Below are positions 1 through 5,067 of a DNA stretch of 5,067 nt, piece after piece. Source of the DNA: Actinomycetes bacterium (GTDB lineage: Bacteria > Actinomycetota > Acidimicrobiia > Acidimicrobiales > RAAP-2). The stretch covers positions 4,298 to 9,364 of the forward strand of contig JAJZSM010000049.1 in the NCBI GenBank assembly GCA_021849765.1, in the 5' to 3' direction. The notes below the pieces were generated by a model. The model was not told the origin of the DNA and did no database searches. It worked only from the letters and a program-made list of their open reading frames with translations. Both the position numbers and the translations under genes were made by a program. Numbering within the stretch: position 1 is the stretch's first letter; each line of letters begins with the position of its first letter.

Positions 1-659
1 CCAGTGGCGTGTTCTGCGGGTCCCCCTCCGCACTCTCGGGGCTGATCACGGTATTCGAGCGCGCCATCGGTTCGGCCCCGTCCTACCGGTTCGTCGGCTC
101 GCGGGCGTACATCGACGCGATGGCCATCGAGGCCGGCTGCGCGGGGCTCACCATCGCCGCCTGTCATCTCGCCACCGAGAGCCCCGGCGGCACGCTGTCA
201 CGCTCGGCCTACTCGGCCAAGTCGAGCTACGTCGACCAGCCCATGGACGGCGCACAGGTCGCCGCCATCGTCGCCGCGGTCGAACACCTCCACGCGAGCG
301 CACCGACCGTCGGCGGTGGCCTGGCCTTTGACGCCTACGGGGGCGCGATCAATCGCGTGGCACCCGAAGCGACCGCCTTCGTGCATCGCGACAAGCTGGC
401 TTGTATCCAGGCGACGTACTCGTGGTCGAGCGCCACACCAGCGAGCGAGATTGACGCGGGCGCGCAGTGGCTGACCTGGCTCGGCGTGAACGTCTTTGAC
501 CCGCGCACCGGCGCCTACCAGAACTACATCGACCCCACGCTCGCCAACTGGGCGAACGCGTACTACGGCACCAACCTTGGGCGTCTGGAGGCCGTGAAGA
601 AGACCTATGACCCCGACAACCACTTCGCCTTCGCCCAGTCCATCCCACCCGCGAGTTGA
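1..659 (+). CDS. FAD-linked oxidase, berberine-bridge (BBE) type, C-terminal part (5' end outside window)
   Basis: The open frame enters from the left edge (first whole codon at 3) and ends with TGA at 657-659, giving about 218 residues. Flavin oxidases of this family are usually about 450-500 residues, so this is roughly the C-terminal half; the GTG at 9 is an internal valine, not a start. The last 50 residues (from about 514) carry the BBE-domain signature: Y-x-N-Y-x-D-x-x-L-x-x-W, then AYYG-x-N, R-L, V-K-x-x-YDP and a final Q-S-I-P. Upstream, the AKSSY segment and the FDAYGGAINR stretch fit the substrate-binding domain of the same family. Such enzymes oxidise small molecules, often sugars or secondary metabolites, using a usually covalently bound FAD and O2. 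The FAD-binding PCMH domain and any covalent His/Cys lie outside the window, so flavin linkage and substrate cannot be judged. Family call is firm; substrate unknown. Confidence 0.88.
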   Translation, partial: SGVFCGSPSALSGLITVFERAIGSAPSYRFVGSRAYIDAMAIEAGCAGLTIAACHLATESPGGTLSRSAYSAKSSYVDQPMDGAQVAAIVAAVEHLHASAPTVGGGLAFDAYGGAINRVAPEATAFVHRDKLACIQATYSWSSATPASEIDAGAQWLTWLGVNVFDPRTGAYQNYIDPTLANWANAYYGTNLGRLEAVKKTYDPDNHFAFAQSIPPAS

Positions 660-668
660 GTCGACGAA

Positions 669-685
669 TCCGCCTCGACGGCGGA
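669..685 (+). terminator. Weak hairpin just after the BBE oxidase gene
   Basis: A 6-bp perfect stem (TCCGCC at 669-674 with GGCGGA at 680-685) and a 5-nt loop lie 10 nt after the oxidase stop codon. No T-run follows, so it is at best a weak or factor-assisted terminator or a 3'-end stabilising hairpin. Hairpins this short arise often by chance in GC-rich DNA. Confidence 0.25.
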
Positions 686-1033
686 CCGGCCGCGGCACCG
701 TCAGTCGATAGTTACCGATGCCGCCCGCTCTTGAACGTCAGCGTCCAACAGGATCGAACACGTCGACAACCGCCTCACGCCGGTGATTCGGGACCTCTCA
801 CTCGATGGAACGAGGACGTCATCGTTGACGCGATTGACCAGTGCATCGCCACTCAGTTACCGCGAGCACTCGCCGAGACACACGGTGCCACCGCGCCGGT
901 TATGTCTCTCCATCGATGTCAATTACCGAGATGTAATCAACATCATTACTCCACATTTACTGCCACCCACTACATTGCTATCCGGTTTCGTCCAATGGCG
1001 CTGATCAGTAACGATGTTAGATTGCCACAATGA

Positions 1034-1048
1034 ATGCGTATAACGCAT
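1034..1048. promoter_or_regulatory. 15-bp dyad containing a -10-like TATAAC
   Basis: ATGCGT-ATA-ACGCAT is a perfect 6-3-6 inverted repeat. It contains TATAAC (1039-1044), five of six matches to a -10 hexamer, but no good -35 lies at 16-18 nt upstream; TTGCCA at 1022 is only 11 nt away. A second small dyad, GAGA-AAG-TCTC (1050-1060), follows directly. It lies about 120 nt before the start of the secreted-protein gene. A repressor or activator site overlapping a promoter is an inference from its form and place. Confidence 0.35.
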
Positions 1049-1084
1049 CGAGAAAGTCTCTAAGTGAACTTTAAAGGTAGCCGA

Positions 1085-1113
1085 TTGACTTGTTTTGATG
1101 TCGTCGTTAAGTT
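1085..1113 (+). promoter_or_regulatory. Candidate promoter for the secreted-protein gene
   Basis: TTGACT (1085-1090) matches five of six positions of the -35 consensus. It is followed after exactly 17 nt by TAAGTT (1108-1113), which fits the loose TANNNT -10 pattern of actinobacterial housekeeping promoters. Transcription would start near 1119-1121, giving a leader of about 46 nt. A perfect TTGACA also occurs at 1119-1124, but the hexamer 17 nt on (TCATGT) is a poor -10, so the first pair is preferred. Prediction by eye only. Confidence 0.4.
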
Positions 1114-1120
1114 CGACTTT

Positions 1121-1143
1121 GACATGTGATTTGACGACATGTC
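1121..1143. promoter_or_regulatory. Inverted repeat in the leader of the secreted-protein gene
   Basis: GACATGT (1121-1127) and ACATGTC (1137-1143) are perfect 7-bp inverted arms separated by 9 nt. The right arm is also part of an 8-bp palindrome, GACATGTC (1136-1143), and TTTGAC occurs twice 12 nt apart (1118 and 1130). If the promoter at 1085-1113 is right, this element sits at the transcription start, where it could be a repressor operator or form a 5'-terminal mRNA hairpin ahead of the ribosome-binding site at 1154. Confidence 0.4.
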
Positions 1144-1153
1144 ATGTCGCGGT

Positions 1154-1161
1154 AAAGGAGG
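1154..1161 (+). promoter_or_regulatory. Ribosome-binding site setting the start at 1166
   Basis: AAAGGAGG is a near-perfect Shine-Dalgarno sequence 4 nt before ATG 1166. The upstream in-frame ATG at 1139 has no such site, would put this motif inside the coding region, and would add nine residues in front of a well-formed signal peptide. The start at 1166 is therefore preferred. Confidence 0.8.
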
Positions 1162-1165
1162 CAAT

Positions 1166-1795
1166 ATGAGAAACAGGCGAGCGTTCTTACGGTCATCAGT
1201 TGTCGCGGCGCTCATTATTGTTGGCGGAAACCTCTCGATTGCGGGGGCGATGTCGGCCGCCCCGCCGGCCGGAATCTCCCTCGCGTTCTTCTCAGGTGGG
1301 CTCGGCGCTAACGCTCACTGGAGCACCGTGGACCCCGTTGGAGGTACGCCAACCGATGTGAGCCGAGTGATCGTCTTCAACAATCCACTAACAACCGGTT
1401 CTACGTACTCGGGCGCGACCGTGAACGGGGTGAGCGGACTTTCGATGAGTGACGTCACCCAGTTGTCCTTCATGATTGACACCGGCGCATACATGGGTGC
1501 GGGAGCACCGCGGTTCTCGGTGATTCTGTCCGATGGCGTCACGCTCTTCCCATCGGCCGGTGACTGTCCGTTGAGCGCGAACACTGGTTGGCAAACGGCT
1601 AGCTTCGTCGGCCCGGAATCCTGCACCATCTACGGGAGTGAATCACCTGGGACGACCAGTGGCTCTGCGACGTGGAGCGAGTGGAGTTCATTCTTAGGCG
1701 ACCCGACGATCGTATCGATGTTCATCGTGCAGGATGAGGGCCCAGCTCAGGCGTACCTGGCGAATGTCTCGGTGAACAACCACATTGCGGCGTGA
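1166..1795 (+). CDS. Secreted protein with Tat-like signal peptide, probable beta-sandwich domain, function unknown
   Basis: The product has 209 residues. The N-terminus reads as a twin-arginine signal: N-R-R-A-F-L-R at residues 3-9 is close to the (S/T)-R-R-x-F-L-K consensus. A hydrophobic stretch follows (about 10-27), with small residues suited to signal-peptidase cleavage near 28-32. The mature part, about 175-180 residues, is rich in Gly, Ser, Thr and aromatic residues, has no further membrane segment, and has just two cysteines (134 and 153), which could form a disulfide. Alternating beta-like stretches, W142, W170/W173, and a C-terminal QDEGP then YLANVSVN resemble galactose-binding-like or carbohydrate-binding jelly-roll domains of secreted actinobacterial proteins. 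That similarity is from memory of patterns, not a database match. No catalytic motif is visible. There is no co-directional neighbour within 500 bp, so it is probably transcribed alone. A plain Sec substrate is the alternative export route. Confidence 0.8.
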   Translation: MRNRRAFLRSSVVAALIIVGGNLSIAGAMSAAPPAGISLAFFSGGLGANAHWSTVDPVGGTPTDVSRVIVFNNPLTTGSTYSGATVNGVSGLSMSDVTQLSFMIDTGAYMGAGAPRFSVILSDGVTLFPSAGDCPLSANTGWQTASFVGPESCTIYGSESPGTTSGSATWSEWSSFLGDPTIVSMFIVQDEGPAQAYLANVSVNNHIAA

Positions 1796-1937
1796 GTTCC
1801 ACGGTTGAAGGGATTCCCCTCGATCAGGTCCGCGAATGGCGGCGCAACGCGCGAATCCAGATCGGGCGTCGCTAGCGCCACGCGAGTCTTATAGCCCGTT
1901 GGCACAGCGCCCAGAACCTTAACCACCTCGGAAACGT

Positions 1938-1984
1938 TCGCGCCGACGGACGGGCTCGCAATAGCGGCTCGTCTGTCGGCGCGA
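1938..1984 (+). terminator. Strong hairpin downstream of the secreted-protein gene
   Basis: The arms TCGCGCCGAC (1938-1947) and GTCGGCGCGA (1975-1984) pair perfectly over 10 bp. In a + strand transcript the stem continues inward to 1956/1966 as 19 bp including three G-U wobbles (1948/1974, 1953/1969, 1956/1966), around a 9-nt loop. In a - strand transcript those three pairs become A-C mismatches, so the structure suits + strand RNA. It begins 143 nt after the secreted-protein stop and has no T-run after it, so an intrinsic terminator of the classical kind is not certain. A 3'-end stabiliser or bidirectional insulator is possible. Confidence 0.45.
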
Positions 1985-2003
1985 CTGTCATTCACCGCCT
2001 TCT

Positions 2004-2043
2004 AAATACGACCGGACAACCGCGACACAGTTCGGCGGTCGTA
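2004..2043 (-). terminator. Probable terminator of the icd-mdh unit
   Basis: Reading the - strand after the mdh stop, an 8-bp perfect stem (TACGACCG at 2007-2014 with CGGTCGTA at 2036-2043) lies 11 nt downstream, with a 21-nt loop. The stem is followed on the - strand by TTTAG, a short T-run. Nothing T-rich follows on the + strand, so the direction fits mdh. The large loop and short T-run make it a modest candidate. Confidence 0.45.
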
Positions 2044-2054
2044 GGGCGCAGAAT

Positions 2055-3044
2055 CTAGATGAGCCCCAACTGGCGCACGTCGTCGCGCTCACCGAGCAGT
2101 TCGTCCGCGGTGATCTTGAGTCGGTCCGCCGCGAACTCGTCGATGGCGAAGCCCTCCTTCACGTGCCAGGCGCCGGCCGTGTCGACTTGGATCGGCAGAC
2201 CGAAGGTGAGACCTTCGGGCGTGCCGTACTCGCCGTGGCTGGTCACCGCGACCGAGACGCAGTCGTCGGCGGGCGTGGGCGTCGTGAGGCTCACGACCGT
2301 GTCGATGGCGGCGTTGGCGGCCGAGGCGGCCGAACTGGCGCCGCGCGCCTCGATGATCGCCGCGCCGCGCTTCTGGACCGTGGTGATGAAGTCACCGCGC
2401 AGCCACGCGTCGTCTTTCACCGCGGCGGGGACGGCGAGGCCACCCACCGTCGCGTTGGCGAAGTCCGGGAACTGGGTCGAGGAGTGGTTGCCCCAGATGA
2501 CGAGGTTCTTCACCTCGGCCACCCCGACGCCGACCTTCTTGGCGATCTGGGTCTCCGCACGGTTCTGGTCGAGGCGGGTCATCGCGAACCACCGGTCGGC
2601 CGGGACCTCGGTTGCATTGGAGCGTGCGATCAAGCAGTTCGTGTTGCACGGGTTGCCAACGACCAGCACACGCACGTCACTCGCCGCGTTCTCGGCGATG
2701 GCGCGCCCCTGAGGCTTGAAGATGCCCCCGTTCACGTTCAGCAGGTCGCTGCGCTCCATGCCGGCCTTGCGCGGGATCGAACCCACGAGCAGGGCCCAGT
2801 TGGTGTCGGTGAAGGCGTGCTTGAGGTCACTCGTCGCCTCGATGCCCGCGAGCAGCGGGAAGGCACAGTCGTCGAGCTCCATGACGACACCCTCGAGGGC
2901 CTTCATCGCCGGCTCGATCTCGAGCAGGCGAAGCACGATGGGGGTATTCGGTCCGAGCATCTGTCCCGACGCGATGCGGAACAGCAACTGGTAGCCGATC
3001 TGACCGGCGGCGCCGGTCACGGTGACATTGACGGGGGTGGTCAT
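2055..3044 (-). CDS. mdh: Malate dehydrogenase (NAD type)
   Basis: This enzyme interconverts malate and oxaloacetate with NAD in the TCA cycle, in the cytoplasm. The 329-residue length is normal for the MDH type 2 family typical of actinobacteria and Thermus. Visible signatures are the Rossmann glycine motif G11-A-A-G14-Q-I-G17; the acidic residue expected to hold the NAD ribose, E42, in LLEIE; the mobile-loop arginines R92 and R98 in [12 protein letters not shown]131-P-C-N-T-N; the catalytic block M-T-R-L-D159-Q-N-R162; and the catalytic histidine H187 in W-G-N-H-S-S. A late [14 protein letters not shown] stretch (235-248) is also typical of the family. ATG 3044 is supported by a clear Shine-Dalgarno site. 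The gene lies 21 nt after icd on the same strand, so the two are probably co-transcribed. Nothing is truncated and no key residue is missing. Arg92/Arg98 with the second-arginine loop argue against lactate dehydrogenase. Confidence 0.97.
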   Translation of the reverse strand: MTTPVNVTVTGAAGQIGYQLLFRIASGQMLGPNTPIVLRLLEIEPAMKALEGVVMELDDCAFPLLAGIEATSDLKHAFTDTNWALLVGSIPRKAGMERSDLLNVNGGIFKPQGRAIAENAASDVRVLVVGNPCNTNCLIARSNATEVPADRWFAMTRLDQNRAETQIAKKVGVGVAEVKNLVIWGNHSSTQFPDFANATVGGLAVPAAVKDDAWLRGDFITTVQKRGAAIIEARGASSAASAANAAIDTVVSLTTPTPADDCVSVAVTSHGEYGTPEGLTFGLPIQVDTAGAWHVKEGFAIDEFAADRLKITADELLGERDDVRQLGLI

Positions 3045-3050
3045 GATTGT

Positions 3051-3057
3051 TCCTTCC
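3051..3057 (-). promoter_or_regulatory. Ribosome-binding site of mdh
   Basis: On the - strand GGAAGGA lies 6 nt before ATG 3044, inside the 21-nt gap after the icd stop. It confirms the mdh start and permits translation of mdh from a shared icd-mdh transcript. Confidence 0.75.
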
Positions 3058-3065
3058 GGTGGGAT

Positions 3066-4262
<1,197 letters not shown>

Positions 4263-4514
4263 GACCTCATCCTACGACTCGCGCCGGACCCCGATTTTGG
4301 GCCAAAAGTCCCAGTAATTCCGGCCTGCTTCGCCGCGTCGACCCGACCAGCCCTGCCGCCGTGGCGCGTCAACGCGACACAGCGTATTTCTCCCGTGCAC
4401 CAGTGGACCGCGGGGACCGTGGTGGGCGCGCGAACCAGATGACCGACGACGCGGCGGCCCGTCCCAAGGCGTGAGGCTCGGGTCCTCGGTGCGTGGGTTC
4501 AGACAACGTATTCG
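4263..4514. other. Gap between the small YHS gene and icd
   Basis: No coding sequence is supported here. The stretch must hold the 3' end signals of the YHS gene and, probably, the promoter of icd-mdh. A TTGACG (read on the - strand near 4370-4375) has no matching -10 at normal spacing. A 6-bp stem with no T-run (4463-4468 with 4477-4482, read on the - strand) lies shortly after the YHS stop and is too weak to call a terminator. Confidence 0.5.
4295..4307. promoter_or_regulatory. Perfect 13-bp dyad upstream of icd, possible operator
   Basis: TTTTGG-G-CCAAAA is a perfect 6-1-6 inverted repeat, 33-45 nt upstream of the icd start codon, in a gap that is otherwise GC-rich. AT-rich symmetrical arms in the promoter zone of a metabolic operon suggest a binding site for a dimeric regulator. 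I could not place -35/-10 hexamers with confidence, so its position relative to the start of transcription is unknown. Confidence 0.35.
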
Positions 4515-4709
4515 CTAGTGCGCGTGATCGGCGTCAAAGGCCGTGGCGCACCCGGTCGAGCAGAAGAAGTACTCGACACCGCCGTCAGCACGAATCGCAG
4601 CGGCGTTCGAACGCTTCACCGACATGCCGCAGATCGGATCGACGTACTTGTCACCGTCCGCTGACGCGCCATCGCGGTGCGCGTGACGTGTTCCCCGAAA
4701 ATTGTTCAT
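4515..4709 (-). CDS. Small YHS-domain protein (probable metal-binding)
   Basis: The product is 64 residues, almost all one YHS domain (about 22-60). It shows the D-P-I-C27-G-M-S-V opening, an aromatic E-Y-F-F-C50-S-T-G-C54 core and the closing F-D. The three cysteines C27, C50 and C54 are the conserved, probably metal-binding residues; YHS/TRASH-like domains are found in copper and heavy-metal ATPases, sensors and small stand-alone proteins. The N-terminus (T-R-H-A-H-R-D) and C-terminus (D-H-A-H) are histidine-containing and may add ligands. No signal peptide or membrane segment is seen, so it is probably cytoplasmic. ATG 4709 is chosen because a strong ribosome-binding site precedes it; longer in-frame starts up to 4883 would overlap the upstream YHS gene and encode non-YHS sequence. 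It is co-directional with that gene (122-nt gap) and with icd (252-nt gap). Role as metal chaperone or sequestering protein is an inference. Confidence 0.88.
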   Translation of the reverse strand: MNNFRGTRHAHRDGASADGDKYVDPICGMSVKRSNAAAIRADGGVEYFFCSTGCATAFDADHAH

Positions 4710-4976
4710 ATTCTTCCTTTCCACTGCACTAATCACCAAAGACTTCCGGCCGACGATCTCTCGCCGTTGTAACCCGAGGCGATCGCCCCACACAGGGTTG
4801 GCACCGCCGGCTACCTCTCGACCCCGACCCGTCACGTTCCATGACGATGCGCCATCGACTCGCGGTCGAAGCGCTCGACGCACCCCGGGGAGCAGAAGTA
4901 GTACTGAACATCACCACGACGACTCGAGTATTCGGTAGTCGCCGGATCGACCGACATGCCACAGATCGGGTCGATG
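4559..4976. repeat. Diverged duplicate copies of YHS-domain DNA, 332 nt apart
   Basis: The block 4618-4644 matches 4950-4976 at 24 of 27 bases, and 4559-4573 matches 4891-4905 at 14 of 15. Both pairs have the same 332-nt offset, so the two domains are collinear without indels. The blocks encode the DPICGMSV and Y-F-C-S motifs, so part of the likeness is protein constraint; a duplication origin is the natural reading. Confidence 0.7.
4713..4720 (-). promoter_or_regulatory. Ribosome-binding site of the small YHS gene
   Basis: On the - strand AAAGGAAG lies 3 nt before ATG 4709. Its match to the Shine-Dalgarno sequence decides the short 64-residue form over a reading frame that stays open to 4883. 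Confidence 0.7.
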
Positions 4977-5067
4977 GCCCCGCCGCTCACACCCGACATC
5001 GGTCGCGTCGCCTCGGCGTGCCCGACGTCGCCGCCTTCAGACTGGAAGCGGTCGCGGCAGTGATCCG
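4832..5067 (-). CDS. Multi-YHS-domain protein, C-terminal part (5' end outside window)
   Basis: On the - strand an open frame enters from the right edge (first whole codon at 5065) and ends with TGA at 4834-4832, giving 77 residues. It holds one complete YHS domain: D32-P-I-C35-G-M-S-V, Y-Y-F-C58-S-P-G-C62, then R-F-D, with C35, C58 and C62 as likely metal ligands. At the very edge, D-H-C3-R-D-R-F looks like the end of another YHS domain (compare F-C-S-P-G-C-V-E-R-F), joined by a Gly-rich linker of about 24 residues. The C-terminus M-A-H-R-H-G-T is histidine-bearing. There is no stop codon in the frame to the edge, so the start lies outside. The domain is 50% identical over 36 ungapped residues to that of the 64-residue YHS neighbour downstream. 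It could be a stand-alone tandem YHS protein or the tail of a larger metal-handling protein; only the flanking DNA can tell. Confidence 0.85.
   Translation of the reverse strand, partial: DHCRDRFQSEGGDVGHAEATRPMSGVSGGAIDPICGMSVDPATTEYSSRRGDVQYYFCSPGCVERFDRESMAHRHGT

Larger units (their letters stand above)
660..1165. other. Intergenic region of about 500 bp with an AT-rich right half
   Basis: I see no convincing gene here. The left part (660-900) has ordinary GC-rich composition and no recognisable protein. From about 900 the composition falls sharply: hand counts give 22/60 G+C at 901-960 and 23/60 at 1021-1080, while the flanking genes are far richer (44/60 at 2281-2340). The AT-rich half holds the candidate promoter elements and dyads listed separately and ends at the ribosome-binding site of the secreted-protein gene. 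The likeliest role is a long regulatory leader for that gene. A decayed or horizontally acquired segment is the alternative. Confidence 0.6.

Noticed and set aside
198..698. A 166-codon - strand frame opposite the BBE oxidase.
   Set aside because: It lies opposite a confidently identified gene, is dominated by Arg/Val/Gly, and resembles no family.
656..1033. A 125-codon + strand frame overlapping the end of the BBE oxidase gene.
   Set aside because: It has a weak non-ATG start with no ribosome-binding site, no recognisable domain, and runs through the change from GC-rich to AT-rich DNA with no sign of coding bias.
1119..1147. TTGACA (1119-1124) as the -35 of the main promoter.
   Set aside because: The -35 match is perfect, but the hexamer at 17-nt spacing (TCATGT) is a poor -10 and would leave hardly any leader before the ribosome-binding site at 1154.
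4778..4787. GGCGATCGCC palindrome, which contains the cyanobacterial HIP1 octamer GCGATCGC.
   Set aside because: It occurs once here, and the gene content is not cyanobacterial; an isolated match is expected by chance in GC-rich DNA. The AACCC/GGGTT arms around it (4771-4775, 4795-4799) are too short to call a terminator.
4710..4883. N-terminal extension of the small YHS protein to an ATG at 4883.
   Set aside because: The strong ribosome-binding site is at 4713-4720, before ATG 4709. The extension would overlap the end of the upstream YHS gene and its residues do not resemble a YHS or signal sequence.
4729..4962. A 77-codon - strand frame across the upstream YHS gene.
   Set aside because: It is out of frame with the YHS motifs, is Arg/Ser-rich, and runs past the YHS stop into the gap; the true frame is the one ending at 4832.

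Overview
The window looks like chromosomal DNA from a high-GC, probably actinobacterial genome; an Acidimicrobiia-like source is a guess. The reasons are the strongly GC-rich coding sequence (hand count 44/60 at 2281-2340), purine-rich Shine-Dalgarno sites, and a malate dehydrogenase of the type common in actinobacteria. No plasmid, phage, IS, CRISPR, tRNA or rRNA signature is visible.

Left part, + strand: the window opens inside the C-terminal half of a berberine-bridge (BBE)-type FAD-linked oxidase that ends at 659. About 500 bp without a convincing gene follow. Their right half is unusually AT-rich (about 37-38% GC in two hand-counted 60-nt blocks) and holds candidate promoters and two perfect dyads. 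This island leads into a small secreted protein (1166-1795) with a twin-arginine-like signal peptide and a probable beta-sandwich mature domain of unknown function.

Middle, - strand: a two-gene TCA-cycle unit, NADP-type isocitrate dehydrogenase (icd) followed after 21 nt by malate dehydrogenase (mdh). Both are full length with all recognisable active-site residues. The secreted-protein gene and mdh converge on 1796-2054. That gap contains two strong hairpins, each of which suits transcription from the opposite side.

Right part, - strand: a 64-residue YHS-domain protein (4515-4709). Upstream of it is a second YHS gene that runs off the right edge (4832-5067); its reading frame includes one complete YHS domain and what looks like the tail of another. 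So two to three YHS metal-binding modules lie in tandem just upstream of icd. YHS modules commonly accompany copper and other heavy-metal transport or sensing genes, so the unseen DNA to the right is the natural place to look for an ATPase, chaperone or regulator.

The most interesting items are the YHS tandem, the unknown Tat-type secreted protein with its AT-rich, dyad-bearing leader, and a 13-bp dyad just upstream of icd. I see no clear evidence of a wholly new multi-gene system inside these 5 kb.
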